A DNA stretch of 64,000 nucleotides, from positions 123,295,429-123,359,428 of the forward strand of contig CM045770.1 of NCBI GenBank assembly GCA_025200525.1, written 5' to 3'. The DNA is from Camellia lanceoleosa (lineage: Eukaryota; Streptophyta; Magnoliopsida; Ericales; Theaceae). A program made the position numbers and the translations under genes. Shown in pieces: positions 25,065 through 36,985 of the stretch. The notes under the pieces are model-generated. The model worked only from the letters and a program-made list of their open reading frames with translations. It made no database searches and was not told where the DNA came from. Numbering within the stretch: position 1 is the first letter of the stretch; each line of letters opens with the position of its first letter.

Positions 25065-25499
25065 TTATTGGGAAGCTTGGAAAACATTGAGTTTCACTTG
25101 CGTATTCCTAAATGAAACATCCATAACCCCGGTACGACAATTAATACATGCATTAGCCGTAACCAAGAAAGGTTGACCAAAGATCATCAGGATTTGTTTC
25201 CTAGAGTTGGCTACCAGTTCCATATTTATAACCACAAAATCAACAGGAAAATAAAACCTATCGACCTTTACTAGCACATCCTGAATCATGCCACGTAGCA
25301 CTTTGAGGGACCAGTCAGCCAACTGGAGTGTAACAATAGTGGGCTTTAACTCGCCAAGCCTGAATTCCTCATATACAGAGTACGACAACAAATTAACACT
25401 ACCCCGTAAATCTAATAAGGCCCCATCAATGAAATGATCCTCTATAATGCATGCAATGGTTGGGGCATCGGGGTCTTCAAGCTTGGGGATGTGTGTCAC
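25065..25499 (-). pseudogene. Aspartic protease region of the Athila-like element
   Basis: A 144-codon frame beginning near THIPKLEDPDAPTIACII. The expected active-site phrase DLGASVNL reads DLRGSVNLL, so the residue pair after the catalytic Asp is altered. Downstream RPFLVTANA-type wording (here GQPFLVTANACIN) and GVMDVSFRN match the end of retropepsin-like domains in this clade. The change at the active site suggests an inactive enzyme even if translated. Confidence 0.75.
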
Positions 25500-25569
25500 T
25501 CAATAAAATGGAGCTTACTTGCTTTGTGAGTATAACCTTTTGGGACACATGTGTCCTAGATTTATGCTT

Positions 25570-27312
25570 TTACGTACATAGGTCCTTCAAAATTTTTGCA
25601 TGGGAAGGTACTTGTTTAATCGCCTCTAACAAGGGGAGATTGATTTTAACCTGTTTAAAGACGTTCATGATCGTTTCCATGGATGCCACCTTCTTATTAA
25701 AAGGGGATGGTGTATCAAGGCATTGGGAAAAGGGTGCCTTAGGCACATATGGTGCCTTAGACTCATTTGAAGTACTAGGGACTAAGTCATCCTCCTTATG
25801 TATTTCTCCCTCACTTGCTCTCATTGGGTTTACCACCGTGGTCACCCTTCTTAGCCTTATTTGCATCAGACATAACTAGCTAAGGCTCTAACTCTCTTCC
25901 ACTTCTCAAAGTAATCACCGCTTACAGCTGTTCATGGTGCTTTCCATTCCCACTCGACCCCTCTACCTCATATTGACCTTTAGGGTTGGTCATAGTTTGA
26001 CTCGATAATTTTCCCTCATCTCTCCTGTTCATGTTATTAGCCATTTGCCCTAATTGGGCTTCTAGCTTGGCAATGGAGTGAGTGTGGTAGTGAACTACTG
26101 ATGCTAACCCCTTAAGTTCTGAAAGAACTTCTAACACTTGAGTCTCAAAAGCTGAGTTGCATTGAGGAATAGGTAGGGGTTGTGGTTGCTAGTAAGGTTG
26201 TAGTGGGCGATAAGAAGATTGGTTGGAAAAATTATTAAACTTCTGCCTTGGTGGTGGAGGGTTGTAAGAAGTGCCTTGTGAAGAAGTCTTCATGAAAAAT
26301 TAGGGTGGTTCCTCCATCCCGGGTTATATGTGTTAGAATATGGGTTGTTACCCGGCTTGGAGAAACCTTGAGCCGCATTCATATACTCTTGGACTAACTC
26401 CAGAAATTGTGATGCCGAAGGGCACTCACTTAAGTCGTGAGTAGGGCTCGCACAAATAACATACGCCTCGTGAAATTGAGTCTAAACTTGTAGTGTAGGG
26501 GCATGTCCTAAAACTAATAATTGGTCCATTTTACGAGACAATGCCTCTACTTATGGGGCTTACACTACATTATGCCCCACCTCACAAATGCCCCCTCTTT
26601 TCGGGGCTCCAACTACAGGTTACTGGATTTGTTGGGCTGTGAAGGCATGGTGAAGGGAATTATCACTTAGGTTCTCAAATAATTGCCATGCCTCGGCATC
26701 ATTTTTTGACATGAATGTCCTACCACAAGAAGAATACACCATTTGGCAGTGAGGCTCAGTTAAGCCATAGTAAAAGGTTTGAACAAGTTGCCAATCAGGC
26801 ACTTGGTGGTGGGGACATTGTTGGAGAAGGTCACAAAGTCTTTCACATGTTTCATGAAATTCTTCGCCATCAATTTGAGCAAAATTGGTGATGGCTCGCT
26901 AGAGTTGGTTGGTCTTACCAATGGGAAAGTACTTCTCCAAAAACTTCTGTTGTAATTGGTCCCATGTTGTCATAGAATTAACAGGTAAGGAGTTTAACCA
27001 GTGTTTGTCTTTATCCTTCAGTGAAAATGGGAACATTCGCAACATTGAGGCCTTATTGGTGAAATTCTAGACCTTCATTGTAGATAAAATTTTCAAAAAT
27101 TCATGCAGATGTTTGTAAGGGTCATCATGAGCTAGTCCATGGAATGATGGGAGCATTTGGATGGTGCTGGACTTAATCTCATAATGAGCAGCGATGGTAT
27201 CGAGTAGTTGAATGCATGATGTTGATGTATATGCAGTGGGTGTGAAGTAATCCCTAAGGGTTCGGTTGGGCCAATTCGGGAAATTCGGGTTCGCCATCTC
27301 TAATGGCTCCAA
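25570..27312 (-). pseudogene. Gag of the Athila-like element, degenerate
   Basis: The start reads MEPLEMANPNFPNWPNRTLR at 27312. Then come SSTIQMLPSFHGLAHDDPYK (about 27160), YGLTEPHCQMVYSSCG (about 26760), SKNDAEAWQLFENLSDNS and SIAKLEAQLGQMANNMNRR (about 26060). These are Gag phrases typical of this lineage. Stops or frameshifts near 27066, 26900, 26480 and 25900 break it into at least five pieces. Confidence 0.82.
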
Positions 27313-27821
27313 GTATGAATATGGATATTCAAGCCTAAGAACACGGAAAGAGACTCTAAAGTTCCTAAGAGTCCTTTCTGTTTAAGGTCCAAACTCTACA
27401 ATTTAGGGCGGTAAGAACGGTGCCCATACATACATCACTCACACACACAAACACACTAAGTTCCGACTCTTGTGCACTAAGTTATGAAAGCCAAATACCA
27501 AAGGAGAAAATACTCACAACGATTTAACGAAAATGCTTTACTCATTTGCGGGTGCTTGACGTGTAGACCGTTGTCTCCAATCTCCACTTAAACTCTCTAT
27601 TTTAGCACTTTGGTTCTTTTCTTGCGAGTATTTGCTTCTTCTTTTTTCTAAAGTACTTTAGTGTTGCGGTTGTTTTTAAAGCTCGATTGTGCTCTGCTTA
27701 CACTTCGGTGATAGCTCTACTTGCAAAAACCTTGCACACTTAGCAACACGAAAACATAATATCCTAACTAAAAATTAAAATAAGAATATAACTTTAAATT
27801 AATTAATTTTGCTAGAAGTCT

Positions 27822-27840
27822 CCGACAACGGTACCAAAAT
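27822..27840 (-). promoter_or_regulatory. Primer-binding site, Asp-tRNA type, mutated
   Basis: On the minus strand, two or three bases after the 5' LTR end (CCCATCA), the sequence reads TTTGGTACCGTTGTCGGA. The Asp-tRNA complement used by Athila-type elements is TGGCGCCGTTGCCGG; the match is good apart from apparent C-to-T and G-to-A type changes. Confidence 0.65.
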
Positions 27841-27841
27841 T

Positions 27842-28965
27842 TGATGGGTTATTTTACACACCAAAAATAAGCGCTAAACTGTACCAAATTCCTTAGAACA
27901 ATGGTAAGTCCAGGTGTCGTTCCACAGGGACAAATGTGAAATTAAATTAATTTAATTGTTAAATTCCTAATTTAATTTTGATAAAAAAAGATGATGATTC
28001 AGAAACTAATAATAACTAAAATAAACTAAGAATTTAACCTAGCAATTAAAAATGAAATTGAGTTTACTAATTTTTGGAAAAAAAAACCCAAGGTAATGAA
28101 GTCACCACTAGTTACATAAATAAGGTCTCAATTTGAAAATCGATTATGTCCTGTTCGAACCAAATAATACTCATAACTACAAGTTCGAAGCATTGATCAA
28201 GAGAATTATCATGTTCAACGTATAGGCAGGAATCATCTCAAGTAGCACGAGTCGTTCACTCTAAACTAGGGTAGCAAAACAACTCGTCCCTTGTAATATA
28301 GCTCATCCCATACCTTAAATATGAAAACAAAGAAAACCATTGCATGGAAAGCATTCAATAATCATAGAAACAAGAATACTTGAAGAAATAATGAAAAATA
28401 TATTTAAAAACTTTTTGAATAACATACAACTTGTTCAAACCATTACATAATCAAAAATCAAAAAGAAAACCCTACTTACTCGGCTAAGGTTTCATCAAAA
28501 CCCTAGGAATAGAAGAACTAGCCACTCATGGAGGAGTGGAAAGAGGTAGAGGAAGAAGAAACCACCATGAGAGATATTCTTGAAGCTTGAAACCCTTCTG
28601 TTCAAACCCCAGCCCCTTCTATCCTTTGGAAAATTTCAGAACCCTAGAACAACCTATTTTTCTTCTTTTTATTCTCAGCAGAACGAGCTCAAAATTTTGG
28701 GCACGTGTCCCTAGGTAGGCCGCTCGAGCGCCCACAATTTTTGCTCGAGTGGTGGTGGGCCACAGTGCGGTGAGGTGGCAGGTCGAGAAATTTTTAGTAC
28801 TTGCTAGGAGAATCTGCTTTTGTGCCACTTTTCACCTAAATTTGCATGTTTCCTGCCAAATCTGTACAAGTGGACAAAATACATCATCTTTGCCAAATAA
28901 ACAAAATTCAAAGACTATAAATGTAACTTAAGCGGCCTCAATGTGGTATCTTTCGGCCTACATCA
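27842..28965 (-). repeat. 5' LTR of the Athila-like element
   Basis: A complete LTR of about 1.12 kb. The minus-strand start is TGATGTAGGCCG and the end CCCATCA. It contains GGCCGCTCGAGCG and GCTCGAGTGG palindromes (28718-28755). It is flanked on the outside by the TSD copy at 28965-28969. Confidence 0.88.
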
Positions 28966-29254
28966 ATATCTATGGTTGAAAAATTATCTGTTGTGTAGAA
29001 ATATTTGTTTTAGGTTATTGGTAGATGATAGCTTTGATTGTTGTAGAAATTGCATGAGAATTAGGTGAATTGAAACTAATTACTCATACATCTTGCATTG
29101 AGTATAGTTTTATTCTTAAACACTGAAAATGCGTTGTTTTGAGAAAAAAATGTGTGTATCTTGGTGAATCTGATTAGGGGGTGTAGTTATGGTTATTATG
29201 TTGCTTTGTGTGTCCTTGGTGAAAGTCTAGAAACTCGCGCGATTAAGTGCCAAT

Positions 29255-30923
29255 TGTGACACCCTGAATGTTTAATTAAATGCCACATAAATATTTATGG
29301 GTGTATGTGATATATATATATTATTAAATAATTTAATTTATACGAGGTTATATGGGATTTTTATTTAAGGCCAAATCAACAGAAATATGAAATTCTAATA
29401 CTAGTTAGGTCAAATTAAAGTTAAAGATAGTAAAATAAATAAGTTATACGTGTTATGTAAAATTTATTAGTCATCGCGGTTATTAAATATGTGACGAGGA
29501 AATATCATTAAACGAATTAAATACCACATAAATAGTTATAGTCAAAAATAATTATGGTTGTATGTGATGGCATGGTATTAAATAACTAAACAATAATAAA
29601 TAAATATATAAATTTAATTTGGCATTGAGTTATTAAATATGAGATTAATTAGGGATTATTGTTTGAGACTAAGTTGGCACGAATATAAAAAGTATAATAC
29701 GAATTGGATAAACTTAGAATAAAAGAAATATATATATATAATAAATAAATGAATTTAGAAGTAGAGTAGATAATTAGCCTACTGATCAGATAAGGCATCA
29801 AGTGCTCACCATTAATTCATGAGATTATAATCTTAGATTATGATCCTTGGGGAGAGACGGATGGATGCCACGTGCAACACCTACCTTTAAGGAGAATTAA
29901 TCACCCTACAAAAGCCTCATAATCTGCATGTATATATAAGAGGTTTGGGGGGGGAAGAGAACTACGCTAGAGGAAAGAACTGAGAGAATTAAAAAGTGAA
30001 GAAAGAAAGAAACCGAGAGGGAGAGACTCGTCAGCTGAGGGTAAGGAATCTATAGTGAGGAAGTTCTGATAATAAAGTAAAGCTAAGGGTTATAATCAAG
30101 GTGAGATATGTTATACCTTGATTTACCATTATATGTTTTACAAATGTTTTGAGTTACCATAGCTTATTTCAAACACGTTATATTTATTAAGTTATATAAA
30201 TAAAAATTATGTTTATAAATATTTCGGTTACGTGGGTTACTTTCTAAACTCTATTTACCTAAAAGGGAACCCATGGATATGTTTGTTTAAAAATTAGTAT
30301 ATATTTGACTATAACCTTATAAACAATTACGTTTTGTAAGTATTACCACGGGAGTCCCACGCCTTGGGGGACTTAAATAACCACTGGCCTCTGTTTGACC
30401 ACTTTGTGGTCCTCTGTTTGTTATGGATCCATTGACCTCGATCCTGATCATTGTCGCTTCATGACCTCTGCTGGTTATAATTCCTTATTCACATGATTTA
30501 TGTATTCCGTCACTTTAAATAAATTGTCATTTTGCAAATGTTTTAGCCTAATTAATTATCCATGGACATTTTGTATTCCCTACACTTGGCATAACATTTC
30601 TCACTCTGCTGTGTGCTTATAGCTGTTACCCTTTCAGGTGACGAGATATAAAACCATGGAACCTGCATATGGACTGACGATGAATCACTATTTTACCTTT
30701 CTTTTTTTTATATTTTTGCTTCCTTTTGTCTCTGTTCGGGGCTGGTCACTGAATAATAAAATAATGAAAGCCCTAGAAATGTATTTTCTGTTTCTTAAAT
30801 AATAAGATGTAATAGAATTTCTGCTTAATTATTTTTTTGTTTGCGCAGCTTAAATTATTTCGAATGAGAATAAGTTAGTAAGTCACGATTCCAACTCTAA
30901 GCCCCTGGGGTTGGGTCATGACA
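29255..30923 (+). mobile_element. Solo LTR (family B) nested in the outer LTR
   Basis: It begins TGTGACACCCTGAATG and ends GGGTTGGGTCATGACA, with CCAAT on both sides (29250-29254 and 30924-30928), a perfect 5-bp duplication. 1669 bp, with no ORF of note. The ends match the TGTGACACCC...GGGTCATGACA pattern of plant Ty3/gypsy LTRs. A single LTR without internal genes implies LTR-LTR recombination after insertion. Confidence 0.88.
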
Positions 30924-31568
30924 CCAATCCTTTCAGTTAGTGCTGGTAAAATGGTTTTGGTAGTGTTTGTATAGCCTACTGGCAGACACGTACCTAGAGA
31001 TTCCCGATATTTTGTATCCACAGCCCTATTTTCTAATATAAAAGGATATTTTTCATGAATTGATATATAATCCTGGCGTTGCATTGTTTTGAGATAAAAG
31101 TGTAAAACGTTTGACAAATGCCATGCATATGCATTCACCTTATGACTTCGTTAAGTTTTATACATTGTGTTAAAAGTGTCTCTATTGGGCTTTAGCTTAC
31201 TCTATGTGCAAAACAACTTTCAAGTGCTAATGATATATCTCTACCAAAGACATAGTTTGAGAGGACTTGGAGCCAAAAACTTCTTTTGTTTCTTGTGTAA
31301 TTATTTTTGTACAAGCCATAGGATTTAATTGTATTGACTTGAACTCATTTTGTTGTACTCAAGCATTGACTTGGAATTCTTCTTTTATTTCAAATTATGT
31401 GCATATGTCATATGCTACAGATTCAAGATTTAGGATTTATGAATATATACACACATAAGTCATCTTTTGTATGATCAAAGAGTATCAATGAAATGTTAAA
31501 TATAATGCTAGTGATTCATTTTACGGAATATTATGATGTAGGTTGTTGTTATTATTTGGGGCATTACA

Positions 31569-32367
31569 ATAATGATTTTAAAAAAAAATCTTTTAAAGAA
31601 TAAATTCTAAAAAGTTTGAAAGTGTGTGGAGGGAAAAAAAATTATTTGGTGCTCTTGGGGCACTACATGGCTGTGTTCCTTACCAATCACAATACACCAT
31701 GCCCTCTATTGTTCCCAATCACTTAACACAAAATTATGAGCCATCCTCCTCCACCAATCACAACACTTCTAGGGCACTATGTAATTGTGTTCCATAATTA
31801 CCAAATAATGTCAATTTACTTGTCATGTCAATCCATATTTGTCAATGTACTTGTCATGTCAATCTATTTTTTCAATGGAAAATATTTTTCATATCTATTG
31901 ATTTTCGAGAACTTTTTTTTTTAGTATATGACTGATAATTTTTTTTTTAGTAAATTATAAATATATCTCTTGAAATTTACTTAAAATACAATTTGTCCTC
32001 AATGGTTCTGAAAATTACCTCCCCATCTTTGAAGTTTTTAATTTTATAACAAATGGTCAATTTTATTACTAAATCATTAAGTCAATTAATAATTTTTAAT
32101 CATATCAGAAATTTATTTCAATTAATAATTTAGAAAATTTTATCATTGCATAGGAGAGCAGTTAGGATTTTTATTTTATCTGTTAATTTTGTTAAATAAA
32201 ATTTTTTGACAAGGGAGGTATTTGTAATTTTTCAAACTATAAGGAAAATCGGTATTTTGAGCAAACCTTAAAGAATATATTTGTAATTTGTCGATTTTTT
32301 TTTTTTTATTGTATGCGTTGTAATTTTTCACATTTATAAAAAATCAATGTACTAAAATGACAAGTTA
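31569..32367. other. Intergenic DNA with a MITE
   Basis: No gene is visible. 31650-31950 is AT-rich unique-looking sequence with short ORFs. 31949-32293 is a foldback element. Confidence 0.6.
31949..32293. mobile_element. MITE-like foldback element
   Basis: The left end AGTAAATTATAAATATATC pairs with the reverse complement of the right end, CGACAAATTACAAATATATTC. The inverted similarity then continues through AAAATAC, TTTGAA/TTTGAAA and AATTACAAATACCTCCC. It sits between runs of T, so the TSD is ambiguous. Related to the element at 4635-4979. Confidence 0.55.
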
Positions 32368-32945
32368 GAGCATCTCCAATGGTTTGCCATTGGAGCTGTC
32401 AAAATTATAATATAGCAGCTTTGGGTGAAAAGGGGCTATCCAATGGTTCCATAAAGCAACTATCAAATTTGGCAAATGCCAAAACATGTGCCAAATTTGG
32501 CATAAGCTTTAGCAGTTGCCAAATGTGCCAACTCACCCAAAATCAACCTTTTTCTTTCTTCTCTCTTTCATCCTTCCCAACAAAACAGAGTTATTTTTTG
32601 TAAAACCAAATTCAGCAAATTTTTTCTTAAAAAAATTATTTAAAACATAATTTTTTTTAAACATAAATTGTTTCAACAACCAAACCCTTCAAAAAAAAAA
32701 AAAAAAAAAAAATCGTAGACAACAATAACAACAATAATCAAACAATTTCAATGCAAACAAGCAATTTCAAATGAATTTTAAACAATAAATACCAGGAATT
32801 TCTGGTGGTTGATGGATTTGTGATGAGGCTTTTGATTTCTGGCGACAGCTCTGTTTCGATTTCTACGATCTGCAAAGAGGGCTCGAATAAGCTCCTGATC
32901 TGCGATCTTGGTTCTCATATTCTTTGTGATATACGAAGAAGGGTT

Positions 32946-32949
32946 TGTG

Positions 32950-32983
<34 letters not shown>
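32946..32983. repeat. (GA)n microsatellite
   Basis: About 16 GA units, with a second shorter run at 33070-33090. Confidence 0.85.
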
Positions 32984-32985
<2 letters not shown>

Positions 32986-33497
32986 TGATCTGCGATCTTC
33001 GGTTTCTTTTGTATCATCCATCTGCTGCTAGTGATGGTAGATCTGGGAAGGAGACGAGGGAGAAATATGAAGAGAGAGAGAGAGAGAGAGGTTTTGATAA
33101 AAAAAAAGATGGAGATTGAGAGATAGGAAAGAAATGAGAGAGCTAGGATGTTGTAGTGGAGAAGAAGGTTGGAGATCGAAGAAGGATCGGAAGGGTTTGA
33201 GGGTAAGAGATTGAAAGTGTTTGAGGGTTTGAGATCAGAAGGGTTTGGTGGTTGTTGTGGTTAAGGGTGGTAGTTGTGGTGATAAGCAACGATAGATGAG
33301 ACACAAAGGGAGAGAATGAGTGAGGAAAGCTGCAATCGGTGAGGGTGAGGGCGAAGGAGAGAGATGCAGACTGGTTATGGAGAGGCATTGGAGATGGGTA
33401 GAGAGATAGAGCAGAGTAGGGGATGGTGATTCTAGAATGAACGAGAGATAGAGTGACAGAGAGATGAGAGATACAGAGAGATAAGGATCAATTTTGA

Positions 33498-33521
33498 CCG
33501 TTGGATTGTCTAATCCAACGG
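33498..33521. repeat. Perfect short hairpin
   Basis: CCGTTGGATT and AATCCAACGG separated by four bases, inside the Harbinger-like element. Confidence 0.7.
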
Positions 33522-34154
33522 TGCTCTTTTGTCATTAGAAATACAAAAATTGAGCAACGACTCTTTTTTTTCCTCAAATTGAGAAATGTTTGAAACAACT
33601 GATTTTTAACTATTATAATTAAACGGATAAAAACAAAGGTCATATTTTTACTCCCTTTAAAACTAAACAACCAATCTCCATTTAAATACACATTATCTTC
33701 AATCTACATATATATATATATATATTTGGTATGTTTTTTCACACAATCAGTACGGAAGGCTCATTACAAACAAAGAGAGGAAAATCATTCACTACTCAAG
33801 AAGATGTGGCAATTTGTAGAGTTTGGTGTCACAGTACTGAAGACCCAATTATTGGGAATTCGCAATCTCATACTCATTTTTGGGGAAGAATTTTTTTAAA
33901 TTATTACTCACTGCAGAATGATCACTCAAGAACATGTGTTTATCTCATCTAGATGGGGTGTAATCATGAAATGTTGCAACAAATTTTCGTGGGTGTTTAG
34001 CGGAAGTTGAAAATCTATACCCAAGTGAGATGTCTCAAGTTGATATAGTAAGATTTCATTTTCATTTATTATGTTAGTTTTTTTTTGTTTTTTATTTTAT
34101 TTTGTCTCATATAAAAATTAATTAATTAATTAAATATTTTATTGATGCAGATGC

Positions 34155-34262
34155 TTCAAGCAAAATTTTTATACCATCAAGATGAAAATAATTTTAAGTT
34201 TGTTTTAAGTTGAAAGCAAAATTTTTATACCATCAAGATGAAAGCAAAATTTTTATACCATC
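34155..34262 (+). repeat. Three tandem copies of a 27-30-bp unit
   Basis: AAGCAAAATTTTTATACCAT occurs at about 34158, 34216 and 34243, the first two followed by CAAGATGAAA. The repeats abut the insertion point within the ORF1-like gene, so they may come from slippage or gap repair there. Confidence 0.75.
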
Positions 34263-34274
34263 ATTATTTTGTCT

Positions 34275-34990
34275 CATTTATTACGTTTTCAGTTTTTTGT
34301 TTATATTTACAAAAATTTTAAAAACTCAAATAAAACCTTATTTGGTAAAATTTTTGATTTATAAATCAGTAGTCTTAGTTTATAAATTTGACCAAAAAAT
34401 GAAAACACAAAAAATATGTTTCCATTTTGAGTTTTCAGTTTTTTTTTTTTTACCACCCAACACTAGCCACCACCCGTCACCATTTTCCACCACCGTCTTC
34501 CGCCACCACCACTCACCACCCACCTGCTACCACCACTCACCCGCCACCACCACCCACCACCTACCTGCTACCACCACTCACCCACCACTACCACCACCCG
34601 TCATTTGCCACCTACCTACCACCACCACCCACCACCCGCCACCGTCACCCACCCAGCCACCACCCACCACCACCCGCCATCCGTCACCTACCTGTCACCA
34701 CCACCCACCACCCACTACCACCACCCACTCGCTACCACCCACCACCCACCACCACCACCACCACCACCAGCTACCCACCATCCACCATCACCACTTTCCA
34801 CCACCGTCTTTCCCCGCCACTTGCCACCACTTGCCATTTCTCACTCTTTTTTATATTTTTAAATTTTTTTAAACATTTTGTCAATTATCAAACGCGTTTG
34901 TAGTTTATGTTTTTCTAAAAATAAACAAAAACAAATTTATAAAATTTTTGTAAATATAAACTGAAAACGTAAACGTTACCAAACACACCC
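34275..34990. mobile_element. Inverted-repeat element with a CCACCA-rich core
   Basis: ATTACGTTTTCAG...TTTATATTTACAAAAATTTT (about 34280-34320) pairs with ATAAAATTTTTGTAAATATAAACTGAAAACGTAA (about 34938-34970). The right end, minus strand, reads AAAGGGTGTGTTTGGTAACG, a terminus seen in many plant hAT-like MITEs. The left outer end has been lost or rearranged. The core 34444-34850 is a (CCACCACCN)n low-complexity tract whose Pro/His/Thr-rich open frames are not genes. Confidence 0.55.
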
Positions 34991-36040
34991 TTTACTTTTG
35001 AACATTGCTGGTCAATCTTGCAAAACAATATCAGGTGGCAAGATGTAGCTCCTACGAACACAATGAAGTCAATGACACATACACCGTTTTCTCCTAATTC
35101 AACTCTCGAATCCCCTATGAATAATTTCTCTTGAATACGATAACAATCCAAGTGTTGATAACAATCCAATTGTTAGTAATAATCCAATTGGTGAGGGTAG
35201 TGTCTCTACAAGGCCATGGGTAGGAAATTTGCAAAAGAATTGCTTCAGAAAAGTGAAGTTGTTCTAGCTGAAACCCACAAATATAATAATTTGTTGGAGA
35301 CATTTAACCAATACCTTGTTGAAAAGAAAATGAAAAAAGTTGAAAGAGAAGAAAATATGATTCAAGCATTGCAGGAGATGAAAGAACTGGAGATTAAAAG
35401 GAAGAACCTTTGTTGGAGATGAGAGAACTTGAGATAAAAAAGGAAGAATGTTTGATAATGACTGTGGACATTTCTTACTTGGACCCTCAGACGAAAGCGT
35501 ATTACATAATGCAAAAAAATGAGATTTTCGCTAAGTGGTCCGCACATGCTAGCAACCCAAATTACTATTTTCTCCTGCATTCTGATGAATAATTACAGGA
35601 GAATGTATTTTTTAATTTTGTTATGTCAATTATTTTTCAATGTAATTTTGAGGACTTTTAATTTAGTTAATAATTTTTTTTTATATATTTTTTTAGTGGT
35701 ATGTTTTTTGGTGGGGTGAATTATATTTAAATTTTTTTTTAGAAATTTTTCATTTTTCTTATTTGTCTAGTCGGGTATAATGTAAATATATAATTTTTTT
35801 TTTTTAACAAACAGTTGAAAAAAGGTCACAAAAGATTAAAAAAAAAAATAAACAAAAAAAAATCACAAAAAATTTATATCTAAATAACACCTACAAACTT
35901 AAAGAGAAAGTTGATTGAAATTTGTCAAAATAACATGTAATCATTGGAGCACTATTCCTATAATTTGGTAAAATAGTATTATTTATTATCAAATTATAAC
36001 AATGATAATATTATTTTAACAAATATCATTAGAGATGCTC

Positions 36041-36985
36041 TTATAAATGAGTTTCTTGAAAATTGGCTAACGATAAGTGATTTTGAGATTATGAGGAAAA
36101 AAATATTTTACTTATTGTTCACGCAAGCCAAAAAAAAATATGTAAAATATCTTTGAAGAAGCGTTTTATGTGAATAAACGAAGCAAAAAAAATATTTAAT
36201 TTTTGTTAAACATTTTCCTGGCCGAAAATCATAGAGTGATCATGTAATCTTCTCATTTTTTTTTTCTTTTCTCTCTTCCGATCTAATTTTAGAGAGATTA
36301 AAATGTGAATTATGAGAGAAAATTTCTTTCCATTTTTTTTTCTATTTATTCCACTTATCTCTTGTTTTGTAATCAAAACAAGTAAGATTACGAAAAGTCA
36401 CCATGTTTGATTTGAAATTTTCAAAAATAATTTTTAAAATTTTAAAATTTTGTATTTTAATGATTTTTTTAAAAGTATATTAATTAATTAATTAATTTTT
36501 TTAACTTTTTAGATTCACTTGATCTTGATATATTTAAAAAGTATAAAATTTGTACAAAAATATTTAAAAAATTCATTGAATACAACAAAATACGAAATGT
36601 ATTGAATTTTTATTTTTATTTTTATGTTTAGTGATTTTTTTAACAAAAAATTCACAAATATATATATATATATATTTTAAATGTATCTAGATTAGTTACA
36701 TTTAATAAATAAAAATTTATATAAAATATTAAAAAAATTCACTAAAAATAAAAAATAAACATAATAAAAAATTCAATTTTACGAAAAACACAGATACTAA
36801 ATGGAAAATTCTCCCATGTAAAGCAAATCATATAAAATTCTAATATAAAATTAGGCAAATTTTTACAAACTTAAACAATTGATTTCATAAAAATATATAA
36901 ATTGAATATATATTTGTATAAATTCACAAAATCACAAACTTACACCAATTTGTCTTTTAACTTACATATCTTTATATTACTAGTT
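36041..36985. other. AT-rich intergenic DNA
   Basis: Runs of A and T with short (AT)n and (TTAA)n tracts (for example 36478-36500 and 36658-36676). No gene or defined element seen. Confidence 0.6.

Larger units (their letters stand above)
6816..28965 (-). mobile_element. Athila-like Ty3/gypsy retrotransposon, defective, with a nested CACTA element
   Basis: Two direct LTRs of about 1.1 kb (6816-17931 interrupted, and 27842-28965) bound an internal region of 9.9 kb read on the minus strand. AATAT flanks both sides (6812-6816 and 28965-28969); one base at each side overlaps the TG/CA ends, so the exact boundary is ambiguous by one base. Internal order on the minus strand is primer site, gag, protease, reverse transcriptase, RNase H, integrase, an extra ORF region, and the polypurine tract. 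The Asp-tRNA-type primer site, the RT wording (FTCPF, RRMPFGLCNAPATFQ, VFMDDFSVFG) and an extra ORF after integrase fit the Athila lineage. Every coding domain is split by stops or frameshifts, so the copy is inactive. Clade assignment is by motif recognition only. Confidence 0.88.
5849..31568 (+). mobile_element. Outer solo LTR (family A) interrupted by an Athila-like element and a second solo LTR
   Basis: The sequence starts TATAACGGTTCTGG at 5849 and ends GGGGCATTACA at 31568. Both sides are flanked by ATAAT (5844-5848 and 31569-31573), a perfect 5-bp target duplication. Removing the nested insertions (6816-28965 plus TSD, and 29255-30923 plus TSD) leaves about 1.9 kb, close to the 2.1-kb related copy at 54954-57068, whose reverse complement starts TGTTATAACAATTCC and ends GGAGGCATTACA. 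The TG expected at the start seems to be missing here. No internal retroviral genes belong to this unit, hence solo LTR. The segments that belong to it are 5849-6815, 28970-29249 and 30929-31568. Confidence 0.7.
33752..35592 (+). pseudogene. Myb/SANT-like, NAM-associated ORF1-type protein, broken
   Basis: The protein type is a plant Myb-like DNA-binding protein with a C-terminal NAM-associated region, often found in PIF/Harbinger elements. Pieces in order: KSFTTQEDVAICRVWCHSTE and DPIIGN (33780-33860), SRWGVIMKCCNKF (about 33945), LAEVENLYPSEMSQVDI (about 34000), MLQAKFLYHQDENNFKF (34150-34200), FEHCWSILQNNIRWQDV (about 34995), GRKFAKELLQKSEVVLAETH (35218) and VDISYLDPQTKAYYIMQKNE (about 35465). 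Two frameshifts lie between 33950 and 34010 and one near 35405. An 0.8-kb insertion splits the gene between FKF and FEHCW. It cannot make a full protein. Confidence 0.72.
32368..36040. mobile_element. PIF/Harbinger-like DNA transposon, non-autonomous
   Basis: The left end GAGCATCTCCAATGG and the right end, read on the minus strand, GAGCATCTCTAATGA form terminal inverted repeats. TTA flanks both sides (32365-32367 and 36041-36043), as expected for this superfamily. Inside is a broken Myb/NAM-associated gene (33752-35592, +), consistent with the ORF1 partner protein of such elements, but no DDE transposase was recognised. A second inverted-repeat element lies within that gene (about 34200-34990). 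Confidence 0.72.

Noticed and set aside
34210..34903. ORFs of 158-220 codons rich in Pro, His and Thr
   Set aside because: Translation of a CCACCN simple repeat; open in all three plus frames, no domain.
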